Part shown: positions 43,246 through 52,608 of the stretch, piece by piece | How the letters are laid out: each line of letters starts with the position of its first letter | Numbering within the stretch: the first letter of the stretch is position 1 | Origin: CAITJF01 sp032654645 | GTDB lineage: Bacteria; Pseudomonadota; Gammaproteobacteria; Burkholderiales; Gallionellaceae | Direction: 5' to 3' | DNA length: 64,000 nt | Assembly: GCA_032654645.1 (NCBI GenBank) | Contig: JAULAW010000015.1 | Coordinates: forward strand, 434,001 to 498,000 | Position numbers and translations under genes: made by a program | Notes under the pieces: model-generated | What the model was told of the DNA's origin: nothing | The model's input: the letters and a program-made list of their open reading frames with translations, nothing else | Databases searched by the model: none

Positions 43246-45188
43246 TGTGCTGGTTTTTTATTTTGCTCAAGCCCACTTAGCGCGTCCAGCAATGGCCCCA
43301 GGAATTTTTCGTAATTCCGCCAGCGTTCCACGGATGATTTATACATCGGCTGGCGCACCTGCGCCATACTGGCGGTGCGCACCGAGCGTTTTGTCTTGTG
43401 GAAATCGAGACAGGCATCGCTCCACTCCAGCCCGCAATATTCAATCATGCGGCGCGCCTGCGCCTCTTGATCGGCTACTATATCTTCGTAGTTTACGTCG
43501 AGAAAAGCCCCGGCTGGCAACACCTTGCGCCAATGTTCCATCAAGCATGAATAATCGACATAGAATCGCCCCAGCTCAGCCAGATCATAGGTATTTTTTT
43601 GGTTGTTGTGCGCGAACAACTGCGTAAAGCAGGACAAGCAGGTATCTACCGGATTGCGGTTGACATGAATGATTTTTGCATTGGGCAACATTAGATGAAT
43701 CCATCCAATGGCCATGAAATTCTCCGGATTCTTGTCGGTGATGCGCCGAGCATCCGGTGCGCGCTGCTTCAGCCCGGCGATATATTCAGCGCCCCACGCG
43801 GTAAGTGTTGCCTGATTGAGTGAGCGCAGATTGCCCGGAAAGGCAACACCCGACCCGGCATCGGCACGCTGCGCGATTGCCAGAAGGTCGGGCAACTCTC
43901 CCGCGCCATGTACCTCGGGGTGGCTGGCGATAATTTGCTCGGTCAGCGTGGTGCCGGAGCGCGGCATACCAAGCACAAAAACCGGTACGTTCGAAGGATT
44001 GCCCGCGCCGCGCAAACGGTCTATCGCGGTCTGATCAAAAATACGCTTGATCTCTGCGAATTGCTGCGCAGGTTGATCCGGGTGATAGTTGAATGAGGCA
44101 CGCTTCAGTTTGCAACCTTCGAGAAAATGCGGAAAAGCTTTTTCGAAATCGCCGATGTCGTCATAACATTTGCCCAGAGCAAAGTGAAGTATTGCAGCAT
44201 TGTTGTTGGAGAGAGAAATTTCTTTTCGCTGCAATGCTTCGCCCGCATCAACCAGCGCCGCAAAATTCACGTCCCCCGCCTTCACCTTTTTAGCATTTGC
44301 CAGACGCCAGCGTGCTGCCAGGTTATCGGGCATGATCTCCAGCGCCTGCAGAAACAAGCCTTCCGCTTGCTCAGGCTGGCCGTTTTCCATGCACAGGCTC
44401 CCCAAACCAAGCAACGCTTCGCTACACCTGGTGTCGATCTTCAGCGCGTGTTGATAGCAAGCTTCGGCTTCGGAGAGCCGACTTTGATCCTGGAGTATAT
44501 TGCCAAGGTTAGCGTGCATTTTGACGAAATCCGGCTTGATCTCCAGTGCTCGCCGGTAACAGGCTTCGGCTTCGGGCAACCTGCCTTGTTTACGGAGCGT
44601 GCTGCCCAGTTTGTCATACACGTCGGCATAATCCGGCCTGATCTCCAGCATCCGGCGGTAGCAGACTTCGGCTTCGGGTAACCGGCTTTGTTTCAGGAGC
44701 ATGTCACCCAGGTTGCTGAGCGCCTCGACAAAATCCGGTTTAATCTTCAGGGCCTGCCGATAACTGGCCTCGGCTTCGATGGGCCTATCCTGGTCAAGGA
44801 GAGCGACGCCCAGATTACTGTGCGCCTCGGCAAAATCCGTTTTAATCTTCAGGGCCTGCCGATAACTGGCTTCAGCAGCAGGCAATCGGCCCAGATTCAA
44901 CAGTGTGTTGCCCAGGTAATTGTGCAACTGGGCGTCTCCATGCGACAGTTTGGCAGCTTTCTGCAAGGGCGCCAAAGCTTCTGCATTGCGCCCCTGCTGC
45001 AAGAGCGACGTTCCCATCGCTTTCCAGCCTATCCCGTGATCGGGGAAACGCGCCGTTAACGACTTTGCGAGAGTTTCTACTTCGGCGTAACGCTCCTGCC
45101 GGAACAGAGCCACCAGCGTATTTATTTCTTGAGGGCTGGGTTCTCTTCCTGCCACCTTGCGTGTGGAATTCTTCATGGGAGATGTCAT
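43242..45188 (-). CDS. TPR-repeat sulfotransferase
   Basis: The 648-residue protein has about eight tandem TPRs (residues 90-360) followed by a sulfotransferase domain with the PAPS 5'-phosphosulfate loop GMPRSGTTLTEQI (near residue 400) and the 3'-phosphate motif VNRNPVDTCLSCF. Such TPR-sulfotransferases are expected to sulfate proteins or sugars, with the TPR part binding the substrate. The N-terminal leader (EPSPQEINTLVALF.QERYAEVE) matches that of the next gene, which points to a duplicated ancestor. The two form an operon with a 4-base overlap. No signal peptide is seen, so it is cytosolic. Confidence 0.92.
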   Translation of the reverse strand: MTSPMKNSTRKVAGREPSPQEINTLVALFRQERYAEVETLAKSLTARFPDHGIGWKAMGTSLLQQGRNAEALAPLQKAAKLSHGDAQLHNYLGNTLLNLGRLPAAEASYRQALKIKTDFAEAHSNLGVALLDQDRPIEAEASYRQALKIKPDFVEALSNLGDMLLKQSRLPEAEVCYRRMLEIRPDYADVYDKLGSTLRKQGRLPEAEACYRRALEIKPDFVKMHANLGNILQDQSRLSEAEACYQHALKIDTRCSEALLGLGSLCMENGQPEQAEGLFLQALEIMPDNLAARWRLANAKKVKAGDVNFAALVDAGEALQRKEISLSNNNAAILHFALGKCYDDIGDFEKAFPHFLEGCKLKRASFNYHPDQPAQQFAEIKRIFDQTAIDRLRGAGNPSNVPVFVLGMPRSGTTLTEQIIASHPEVHGAGELPDLLAIAQRADAGSGVAFPGNLRSLNQATLTAWGAEYIAGLKQRAPDARRITDKNPENFMAIGWIHLMLPNAKIIHVNRNPVDTCLSCFTQLFAHNNQKNTYDLAELGRFYVDYSCLMEHWRKVLPAGAFLDVNYEDIVADQEAQARRMIEYCGLEWSDACLDFHKTKRSVRTASMAQVRQPMYKSSVERWRNYEKFLGPLLDALSGLEQNKKPAQ

Positions 45189-45555
45189 CGGCCTGTAGAA
45201 CCTAATGTCAGCGCTTGCCGCAACACATCAATGCAACTGAGCCAGTGTTGTTTTGATTCCCGCCTTGATGATTTTGATGCGCTTGTAGAATGGCAAAATG
45301 AAGCTGTTCCGGCTCATGCATCTGTCCCATTTGATGATGGATAGCAGGCTGTTGCAGCGCAACGCAGGGATGAGAAAATTGGGTTGTGGCAGCAGCCATG
45401 GCGAATATAGAAAAATGAGTTTCCCTTAGCGGAATTGTAGCTTGGATATCCAAAAAATTCCCCAAAAAGTTGGTTACTTGCGGCCTGTAATTCCAAGCAA
45501 GCGCTATTGGATTATTTGGGTTGGATAACACGTTGAGCAGCGTGATCCATACGGT
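45189..45555. other. Intergenic region, no gene seen
   Basis: The 367 bases between the TMTC-like gene and the TPR-sulfotransferase gene hold short open frames on both strands but none with a ribosome site, signal peptide or recognisable motif. It probably carries the promoter of the downstream TPR genes on the minus strand. I see no clear hairpin. Confidence 0.5.
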
Positions 45556-47472
45556 TCATGGCACTGTTTCCTCATGGGGTGCGCGGGCGGGGCAACTGGC
45601 TTCGGCGCGCGCCGCTTCCTCGAACCGCTTGGTCTGCTTGTACACTTCCGAGAGCACGCAATTGGCCCGCAAGTCGGGCTGTGGTTGCTCCAATGCGGCG
45701 CGTAGATGGGCTTCCGCATCGGCAATATGTCCGGACTTCATCAAGGCAAGGCCGAGGTTCTTGAAGGCTGTCCCGCGCACGGATTCGGGGAGGCGCTGCG
45801 ATTCGGTTGCGGCGCGCAGATGAGTTATTGCATCTTTATATTCCTGGAAGCTCAATAGCGACAATCCGGTGTTGTAGCGTACTGACACATCGTCCGGGAA
45901 ATTTTTTGCCAGGTGTTTCCATTCAAGGGTCAGTATAAATTGCCTCTTTATCCAGAGAACACTTATGGGCGAATTCCATTTGGCTTGAACAGGTGGTTGT
46001 TTATGTTCAAGCCCCAATTGCCAGAGTAGAGTCATAGCTTCTTGGGGCTTGCCAGTTGAAACGGCCTCGACATGTACGGCATAGTCAGCCTTGATCAGCC
46101 CGTTCATAATCTCCCGGAACTCGGGAATAATTATGCTGTTGGCTGTTTCATTTGCATCGCGATACAAGCCGCGCGGCAACTGGGTGGCGACGATTTTATA
46201 CACAGCAGGCATATAGTATCCGGGGTAGACGCGCAAGTCTGTATCTATCATCGCTTCAACACTGCGCCAGTCGCGTGGCCGCTCGACGGTTTGGAAACCC
46301 CACGGCAACGCGATGGCGAGCAATAGAACAATGCGCGGGGTGGATGTTAAACGCCAGGACAGGGCGACAAGCAACAGCACGACCGGCCATGCCGCGAGCG
46401 CCAGGAAACGGTCCGAAACAAGCGAAGGCGGATGGTAGGGAACCAGTTGCAGGTAAGGCACGCAGAGCAGCAAAAAAGCAACCAGGGAAAACCCCTCAAG
46501 CGACCGTCGGCGCAGGAGCATCACCGCACCCGCTGCGGCGGTGGCCAGAACCGCCACCCCGAGTGCTACCATGATGGGCAGGTAGGGGTCCTCGAACACC
46601 GGGTAAAAGAAATGGCGGCTTTCCGGGCTGACGGCGAGACGGGCCAGCCACCCCAGCACGGCCAAGGACCGGGTGACCGCCTCGACCCCAAAATAGAATG
46701 GGATTCTCTGTGTGGTGGCCGCAGCAAAAACCAGGGCGACGCACGCCGCCAGCAACAGACTGGCGACAGGCCACAGCAACAGTGAGCGGCGCCTGTCCGG
46801 CGCGGGAATATCGCGCCAGAATATTACCCAAAGCAGGGCAATGACTGGCGCCACGGCAACCGCTGCCGCCTTCGAAAGCATCGCCGCCAGCAACGCGAAC
46901 AGGGCTGCGGCGGCATGCGGCGCGGAAAGCCCCCGTTCCCGTCTGGCGCCCACGGCGAGCCACATTGCAAGCAGCGAAAACAGGGCGTAAAGCACGTCTT
47001 TGCGCCCGCTGATCCACACCACCGCTTCGGCATGCGCGGGATGCAGCGCGAACAAGGCGGTGACGGCAGCGGCGGCCCATGGTGCATCGCCAGCATCAGC
47101 CGGGCGGAAATAGCGCCATAAACTGGATGTCACACCATAGACCAGCGGCAGGCAAAGCAGATACAACAAGATGTTGTGCAGCCGAAACGCGGCAGGGTTC
47201 AGGCCGAACAGCGTCATGTCGAGCCAGTAGGAAAGCTCTCGCAGCGGAAGGAATTCGGAAAAATCATTGTGCGGCTCGGCAAAGAGACGCCATAGCTCGG
47301 CCAGGTGCAGCCCGGCCAGTTTGGCATTTTCTGTGATGTAACTTTTGTCGTCAGAAATAAACGGGTAGTCAAGTGCCTGCAGGTAGGCGGCAACCGCCGC
47401 CACAGCGCTGAGCAATACCAGCAACCAGGGCGCAAGTTGCCGCATGCGGGCAAGGGAGGAAGTTAGAATCAA
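45556..47472 (-). CDS. TMTC-like membrane glycosyltransferase with C-terminal TPRs (copy 2)
   Basis: The 638-residue protein has about 11 membrane helices in its first 420 residues, an early acidic loop (FISDDKSYITEN) and the HPAHAEAVVWISGRKDVLYALF motif. The motif strongly resembles the HPxHTEAVxxIxGRxD stretch of eukaryotic TMTC O-mannosyltransferases and related bacterial DUF1736 proteins. The C-terminal 150 residues are TPR-like. It probably transfers a lipid-linked sugar to exported proteins. The start is TTG (47472) overlapping the stop of the upstream paralogue (TTGA), matching that paralogue's N-terminus. ATG 47445 is an alternative. Confidence 0.85.
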   Translation of the reverse strand: MILTSSLARMRQLAPWLLVLLSAVAAVAAYLQALDYPFISDDKSYITENAKLAGLHLAELWRLFAEPHNDFSEFLPLRELSYWLDMTLFGLNPAAFRLHNILLYLLCLPLVYGVTSSLWRYFRPADAGDAPWAAAAVTALFALHPAHAEAVVWISGRKDVLYALFSLLAMWLAVGARRERGLSAPHAAAALFALLAAMLSKAAAVAVAPVIALLWVIFWRDIPAPDRRRSLLLWPVASLLLAACVALVFAAATTQRIPFYFGVEAVTRSLAVLGWLARLAVSPESRHFFYPVFEDPYLPIMVALGVAVLATAAAGAVMLLRRRSLEGFSLVAFLLLCVPYLQLVPYHPPSLVSDRFLALAAWPVVLLLVALSWRLTSTPRIVLLLAIALPWGFQTVERPRDWRSVEAMIDTDLRVYPGYYMPAVYKIVATQLPRGLYRDANETANSIIIPEFREIMNGLIKADYAVHVEAVSTGKPQEAMTLLWQLGLEHKQPPVQAKWNSPISVLWIKRQFILTLEWKHLAKNFPDDVSVRYNTGLSLLSFQEYKDAITHLRAATESQRLPESVRGTAFKNLGLALMKSGHIADAEAHLRAALEQPQPDLRANCVLSEVYKQTKRFEEAARAEASCPARAPHEETVP

Positions 47473-49391
47473 TGTGCTGTTTCCTCATGGGATGCGAGGA
47501 CGGGGCAGCTGGCTTTGGCGCGCGCTGCTTCCTCGAACCGCTTGGTCTGCTTGTATACCTTCGATAGCAGGCAATTCGCACGCAAGTCGGGCACCCACTG
47601 CTTCAATGCCGCAAGCAGTGGAGCTTCCGCTTCGGCAACATGACCGGAGTTCATCAAAGCAAGGCCAAGGTTCCTGAAAGCAGCCCCGCGCACGGATTCC
47701 GGGAGGCGTTGCGATTCGGTTGCGGCGCGCAAATGAGTTACTGCATCTTCATACCTCGGAACATCCAGCATCCATAACCCGGCGTTGTAGCGCACCGATG
47801 CATCGTCAGGAAAATGTTCAGCCAGATATTCCCATTCAATTGCAAGCACCCCTTGTCTCTTGTCAAAGAGAACATTGACGGGTGTATTCCACTTGGCTTG
47901 AACTGGCCGTTGCTTGAGCCGCGCCCACAAATTCTGGAGCAGGGCTATCGCTTCTTGAGGCTTACCATCAGCTACGGCATTGACATGCACAAAATGGTCC
48001 GCCTCTATTATCCCGATCATGATATCCCTGAGTTCGGGAAAGGTTATGCCGTTGGCTGTTTCATTGGCCTCACGATACAAGCTTCGCGGCAACTGGATAT
48101 TAACGATTTTCAACATGGCAGGCATGTAATATCCGGGGTAGGCGCGCAAATCTGCATCCACCATTGCTTCATAGCTGCGCCAGTCACGCGTTCGCTCCAT
48201 GGTCTGGAAACCCCACGGCAGCGCGATGGCGAGCAACAGGGCCGCGCGGGGGGCGGGCTTCAAACGCCAGGACAGGGCGACAAGCAGCAGTATTGCAGGC
48301 CACACCGCGAGCGCCAGAAAGCGGTCTGCGACGAGCGAAGGCGGCGCGTAGGGAATCAGTTGCAGATAGGGCGCGCAGAGCAGCAAAAAAGCGGCAAGGG
48401 CAAACCCCTCCAGCGAGCGCCCGCGCAACAGTATCGCCGTACCGACTGCAATGGCAGCCAGAAGCGCCACCCCCAAAGTGACCATGACGGGCAGGTACGG
48501 GTCCTCGAACACCGGGTAAAAGAAATGGCGGCTTTCCGGAGTAATGGCGAGGCGGGCCAGCCACCCCAATATTGCCAGTGTCCGGGTAATTATTTCCATC
48601 CCGAAATAGAAGGGGATGTCGTCATAACCTTTATTGCTGGTGATAAATACACGGGTCATGAGTCCGGCCAGCAGCAACAGGGCGAGGGGCCACAACAGTT
48701 GCGCGCGGCGCCTGCCCGGCGCGGGGGTGTCGAGCCAGAACAGCAGCCACAACAGGGCGATGACCGGGGCCACGGCCACATAGGATGATTTCGACAGCAT
48801 CACCGCCGCGAACGCGGCCAAGGCCGCGGCGGCATGCGGCGCGGCAAGCCCCCGCTCCCGCCGCGCGCTCACGGCAAACCACAGCGCCAGCAGCGAGAAC
48901 AGGTTGGGCAGGATGTACTTGCGCCCGCTGATCCACACCACCGATTCGACCAGCGCGGGATGCAGCGCGAACAAGGCGGTGACGGCAGCGGCGGCCCATG
49001 GCGCGGCGGCCGCATCCGCCGGGCGGAAATAGCGCCACAGGCCTGCCGTCACGCCATAGATCAGCGGCAGGCAAAGCAGGTACAGCAGGATGTTGTGCAG
49101 CCGCGATGCCTGGGGGGTCATGCCGAACAGCGCCATGTCGAGCCAGTAGGAAAAATCCCGCAGCGGGAGGAATTCAAAGCAGCAGTTGTACGGCTCGGTA
49201 AAGAGGCGCCACAGCTCGGCCAGGGGCAGCCCGATCAGCTTCGTGTTCTCGGGGAGGTAAGACTTGTCATCCGAGACAAAAGGGTAGTCCAGTGCCTGCA
49301 GGTAGGCTGCAACTCCTACTGTTGCGCTGAGCAACACCAGCATAATGGGTGCGAATTTCTGCATGCGCGCAACGGAGAAAACCAGATTCAT
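47469..49391 (-). CDS. TMTC-like membrane glycosyltransferase with C-terminal TPRs (copy 1)
   Basis: This 640-residue paralogue matches the next gene along its whole length, showing a tandem duplication. It keeps the early acidic pair (FVSDDKSYLPEN), but the HPxHxEA..GRKD motif has become HPALVESVVWISGRKYILPN, losing the second His and the Asp. Topology and C-terminal TPRs are otherwise equal. It is the first gene of this pair, starting with ATG. The changed motif may mean altered substrate or loss of activity. Confidence 0.85.
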   Translation of the reverse strand: MNLVFSVARMQKFAPIMLVLLSATVGVAAYLQALDYPFVSDDKSYLPENTKLIGLPLAELWRLFTEPYNCCFEFLPLRDFSYWLDMALFGMTPQASRLHNILLYLLCLPLIYGVTAGLWRYFRPADAAAAPWAAAAVTALFALHPALVESVVWISGRKYILPNLFSLLALWFAVSARRERGLAAPHAAAALAAFAAVMLSKSSYVAVAPVIALLWLLFWLDTPAPGRRRAQLLWPLALLLLAGLMTRVFITSNKGYDDIPFYFGMEIITRTLAILGWLARLAITPESRHFFYPVFEDPYLPVMVTLGVALLAAIAVGTAILLRGRSLEGFALAAFLLLCAPYLQLIPYAPPSLVADRFLALAVWPAILLLVALSWRLKPAPRAALLLAIALPWGFQTMERTRDWRSYEAMVDADLRAYPGYYMPAMLKIVNIQLPRSLYREANETANGITFPELRDIMIGIIEADHFVHVNAVADGKPQEAIALLQNLWARLKQRPVQAKWNTPVNVLFDKRQGVLAIEWEYLAEHFPDDASVRYNAGLWMLDVPRYEDAVTHLRAATESQRLPESVRGAAFRNLGLALMNSGHVAEAEAPLLAALKQWVPDLRANCLLSKVYKQTKRFEEAARAKASCPVLASHEETAH

Positions 49392-49472
49392 TTTTTTGCG
49401 TTAGCCGTCATTCATGCGGGGTCAATAGAAGCCAAACCGTGTTCAGCACCAACTGCACATGCGAGGGTGGTA

Positions 49473-50513
49473 TCAGTTTGGCAGCGGGTGAAAAGCCTTG
49501 GCGATATAAGCGACGATAGCGGAGATTTCCTTCTCGTTGAGGACGGTCTTCCACGCCGGCATCGAGGTGTCGGGCAATCCTTCGCGGATTGTTTCGGCCA
49601 ATCTTGCGCGCGTCATGGCGCCCATGACAGCGGGGTCGCGCAGGTTCCGCGCATGCGGTTCGAGAAAACTGCCGATCCAGTTCTTGCCTGTGCCATCAAC
49701 CGCATGACAGAAAGCGCAGTTACCTTGCCACAGTTTCTGGCCCTGGCGTTCGAGCGGTGTCATGCCCTTGATCTTGAGCGGCATGTCGTGCAGCGCATAG
49801 GGGCTGGCGCTGGCTATCGCATCGAGTTTCGGGAGCGGGGTATAGGAGTAGTTATTGCGCGGATAGGATAAGGGACGCGCATCCCAGACGATACCGGTTT
49901 CTGCAGCAGGGGATCCGCCGGCACCTTCCTTCCGCATGGAACCGCCGCCGCGGTCATGGCAAGTCACGCAACTGGAAAGGAACAGGCGCTTACCGCGCAC
50001 TTGCTCTTCGCTCAACTCCTCCCACGGGCGGCTGGCGGGAATTTCTCCCGTGGCAAACGGAAACGCCGCACGATAGCGCGAGTGATCTGGCCAGCCGTTC
50101 TCAGGCGTGTGATAGTGTGTATTGGGAGCTTTTCGTTGCACAAATTCGTCCACCACAAATGCGGCAACCTGAGCCATTTCCGCATCAGTGATGGTATTGC
50201 GGAATGACGGCATCGCCGTTCCCGGTTTGCCGTTTTGAAGCACCGAGACGATATGTTCCCGGGTAAACTGCGCAGCCTTGGCGCTGGTGAAATCAACCGG
50301 GGGGGGGTTAAGAAAACTGGTGGCCACCGTCCGCGCATTGCCGGAATAGCCGTGACAGAAATAACAGCGGAAGTTATAAACTTTCCGTCCGGATTCGAGC
50401 TGCGCAGGAGTAATCGTAGGAGGGGTCATACCGGCAGCCAGCGCGTAACCGTGCAGGCCGCCATAAGCGGTAACGGCAGCCAGAAAGGCCGCCGTTGTCA
50501 ATTTCCATTTCAC
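49473..50513 (-). CDS. Triheme cytochrome c (second gene of pair)
   Basis: The 346-residue exported protein has a signal peptide (MKWKLTTAAFLAAVTAYGG..ALA) and three CxxCH heme sites: CYFCH, CVTCH and CAFCH, in class-I-like cytochrome domains with axial methionines in PGTAMPSF and DTSMPAW contexts. I chose GTG 50513 since it overlaps the upstream stop (GTGA), and codons further upstream lie inside that gene. It should be a periplasmic electron carrier. Its redox partners are not encoded in the window. Confidence 0.9.
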   Translation of the reverse strand: MKWKLTTAAFLAAVTAYGGLHGYALAAGMTPPTITPAQLESGRKVYNFRCYFCHGYSGNARTVATSFLNPPPVDFTSAKAAQFTREHIVSVLQNGKPGTAMPSFRNTITDAEMAQVAAFVVDEFVQRKAPNTHYHTPENGWPDHSRYRAAFPFATGEIPASRPWEELSEEQVRGKRLFLSSCVTCHDRGGGSMRKEGAGGSPAAETGIVWDARPLSYPRNNYSYTPLPKLDAIASASPYALHDMPLKIKGMTPLERQGQKLWQGNCAFCHAVDGTGKNWIGSFLEPHARNLRDPAVMGAMTRARLAETIREGLPDTSMPAWKTVLNEKEISAIVAYIAKAFHPLPN

Positions 50514-51643
50514 TTCGCGCTTGCTTTCGTCCCGATGTTTGGCTGGATGAATGCCTGGAAAACAAACTCGGTCACATTGGCGATTTCCTGCTCGGAAAGC
50601 ACTTTGCCCCAAGCCGGCATTTCGGTTCCCGGTCGGCCATTGGTGACGGATGAGAAGATGGTCGGGCGGTCGAGAGTTTTGCGCGAGTAGTCGTCCTGCA
50701 AATTACGCACCTTGGGGTTGATGAAGTAAGCCCGTGGGCCTTGTGCGTCCCCTTTCTTGCCGTGGCAGGTAGCGCAATTCGCCATAAAAAACTTTTCCCC
50801 AAGCTGAGCGTTGCCCTTCAGCCCTTTGGGCAGCGGCTGGCTCATGTCGGATTGCGCCGGTACGGCAGCTTGCGGGACGCCAGCGTCTCCCTTGATGGTG
50901 TCGGAAAGCGCTTGCTTTTCAGCGGCAGACTTGGGAAGGCTGGGAATCAAAACCTGGCGCATATAGTCCACCACGGCGCTGACGTGTTCAGCTGACAATG
51001 TATCTGCGAAACCCGCCTTGACCGAACCGTGTTTACCTTTCGAGACAGAATTCAGCATGCGCTCGCGAGTAAGGCCAGCCTGGAACTTGGGTAATGTCAG
51101 GTCGTGCGGTGTGCCAGCCATTTCGGGGGATTGCACGCCTTGGCCGCGGTCACCGTGGCAAACCTGGCAGAAGTGACCGTAAACGCCACGGCCTTGGGCA
51201 ATGCGCGGATCTATGGCCACCAGCATGAATCTGCCGCGAATATAATCCACGACGTCTTCAATTTCCTTTTCTGTAAGTCGTGACCTCCATCCCATCATAG
51301 CAGTAGTGGCTTTACCCTCCTGGACAGCAAAAATCATTTTTTTGCGTGTCAGGTTGGTAGCCGAGCTGAAATCGCGTGGCGGGGTAACCAAGTCCTTTTT
51401 TGCCCTGCTTCCGCCATTTCCACGGTCACCGTGGCAGACCGAACAATGCCTCTTGTAGAGCGCTTCGGCGCTGTCCCCAATTTTTCTCTGCCCGAGATAA
51501 CCCGGATTGGCCATGGCGGTTGAAGAACTGCCGACCCATACCACGCACAAGGCCAGCAGCATTGTGGTAAATGTTTGCAGCATGCCCGCGTTGCCCGATT
51601 GGGGAATGTTTTCACGCATCCTACTTGATGTTTTCATCCGCAT
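50510..51643 (-). CDS. Triheme cytochrome c (first gene of pair)
   Basis: The 377-residue exported protein carries three CxxCH motifs (CSVCH, CQVCH, CATCH) spread over three class-I-type cytochrome domains, each with a methionine-bearing segment such as TTAMMGW and GTEMPAWG. A signal sequence (MLQTFTTMLLALCVVWVG..AMA) begins about residue 21, so the true start may be internal. AGAAGG precedes ATG 51643. It is coupled to the following triheme cytochrome by GTGA. The pair may form a periplasmic conduit in an iron- or sulfur-oxidising lifestyle, which is inference. Confidence 0.9.
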   Translation of the reverse strand: MRMKTSSRMRENIPQSGNAGMLQTFTTMLLALCVVWVGSSSTAMANPGYLGQRKIGDSAEALYKRHCSVCHGDRGNGGSRAKKDLVTPPRDFSSATNLTRKKMIFAVQEGKATTAMMGWRSRLTEKEIEDVVDYIRGRFMLVAIDPRIAQGRGVYGHFCQVCHGDRGQGVQSPEMAGTPHDLTLPKFQAGLTRERMLNSVSKGKHGSVKAGFADTLSAEHVSAVVDYMRQVLIPSLPKSAAEKQALSDTIKGDAGVPQAAVPAQSDMSQPLPKGLKGNAQLGEKFFMANCATCHGKKGDAQGPRAYFINPKVRNLQDDYSRKTLDRPTIFSSVTNGRPGTEMPAWGKVLSEQEIANVTEFVFQAFIQPNIGTKASAK

Positions 51644-52061
51644 GTTTGCCTTCTGATTGTTGCAATTGTGTGATTGGATATTTCAATACTATAAGCCGGT
51701 GCTAGTGCTTAATAAATAATCTCTAACGATGCAGTTTTTGATAGGCTTGCACATGGTTTACATTTTATCTCAGCCTAATTCATATCGCCATATTATACCT
51801 AAGCCAGACGAGCCGGAGCCAAAAAGTTGAGACCCGCGTAGTCCATCTTCCGAGGAGACACTGTTCATGAAACTGCATGAGTGTTCATTATTAAGCAGGT
51901 CTGCTGGGTGTGCTTTCCTGCTACGAACGGATCATTATCACGGATATATTGTCAGACGCCTGCTAAAAAGAGTTTGCACGTGCACTCCTTTTCATGGATA
52001 ATCCGCGCCCTTAATCAGTGCGCGAGTAAGCGCCGCACCCTATTTTTAGTAAGGAAGAAAA
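51644..52061. other. Divergent intergenic region before rpmE
   Basis: These 418 bases are A+T-rich and hold the promoters of the cytochrome pair (minus) and rpmE (plus). A 44-codon frame at 51867-52001 is described separately. The GTGCGCGAGTAAGCGCCGCAC stretch (about 52018-52038) could fold as a hairpin in the rpmE leader. I see nothing else. Confidence 0.45.
51867..52001 (+). CDS. Possible small ORF in rpmE leader
   Basis: A 44-codon frame beginning MKLHECSLLSRSAGC has GAGGAG nine bases upstream of its ATG and four cysteines. It has no recognisable homology, signal peptide or membrane segment. It is 60 bases ahead of rpmE and could be a leader peptide, or chance. Confidence 0.22.
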   Translation: MKLHECSLLSRSAGCAFLLRTDHYHGYIVRRLLKRVCTCTPFHG

Positions 52062-52283
52062 ATGAAGGCAGATATACACCCGAAATATGAAGAAATTGCT
52101 GTGAACTGTAGCTGCGGCAACACATTCAAAACCAAGTCCACATTAAGCAAACCGCTACACGTGGAAGTCTGCTCGGAATGCCATCCGTTTTACACAGGCA
52201 CGCAGAAAATTGTGGACACCGCTGGCCGCGTCGAAAAATTTCGCCAAAAATATAGCAAGCCTGGTGCAAAAGCTACCGCGTAA
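52062..52283 (+). CDS. rpmE: 50S ribosomal protein L31 (zinc form)
   Basis: L31 bridges ribosomal subunits. The 73-residue protein is of the zinc-binding type, with CSCGNTF and VCSECHPFYTG providing cysteines, and ends PGAKATA. AAGGAAG lies six bases before the ATG. It is followed by a strong terminator. Confidence 0.97.
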   Translation: MKADIHPKYEEIAVNCSCGNTFKTKSTLSKPLHVEVCSECHPFYTGTQKIVDTAGRVEKFRQKYSKPGAKATA

Positions 52284-52311
52284 TAGCACTTGCAACAGGC
52301 AACAACTAAAA

Positions 52312-52334
52312 GGCAGCGCACGCTGCCTTTTTTT
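52312..52334 (+). terminator. Intrinsic terminator of rpmE
   Basis: GGCAGCG (52312-52318) pairs with CGCTGCC (52321-52327), followed by seven T residues. It lies 28 bases past the rpmE stop. Confidence 0.9.
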
Positions 52335-52490
52335 CTGGCTTAAAATGCACCAATTGAAACTGGAAAAAACAGTTAGGTGCGAATGCAGCCCTATAGCATG
52401 AAGCCATGGAAAATTTTTCACCAACTGCTTTTTAGATTGAAGGCAACATTCAGCATTCCAAATGGGTTATGCAGCGGTGACCCTCTATTC

Positions 52491-52573
52491 CACCATTCCC
52501 GCGCTGATGAGAATCCAACCATTCAAAAATGCCTTTGGTTTAGATCCACCGGATTCCCGCCAGCGCGAAAATG
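52491..52573. repeat. Degenerate copy of the 26.4-kb inverted repeat
   Basis: CACCATTCCCGCGCTGATGA (52491-52510) with GAATCC following, and the partner GGATTCCCGCCAGCGCGAAA (52551-52570), echo both arms of the repeat at 26395-26460 with several mismatches and a longer loop. Together with flanking sequence this makes up most of the rpmE-M48 gap. Confidence 0.6.
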
Positions 52574-52608
52574 GCAGCAGCCGTTTTTCGTAAAGGTAAA
52601 TAAACTAC

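Noticed and set aside
42280..45100. Tandem 102-base repeats
   Set aside because: They are the 34-residue TPR repeats of two proteins, not a noncoding array.
45208..45531. 107-codon minus-strand frame between the TMTC-like and sulfotransferase genes
   Set aside because: Gln/His/Asn-rich chance-like sequence with no ribosome site or recognisable motif.
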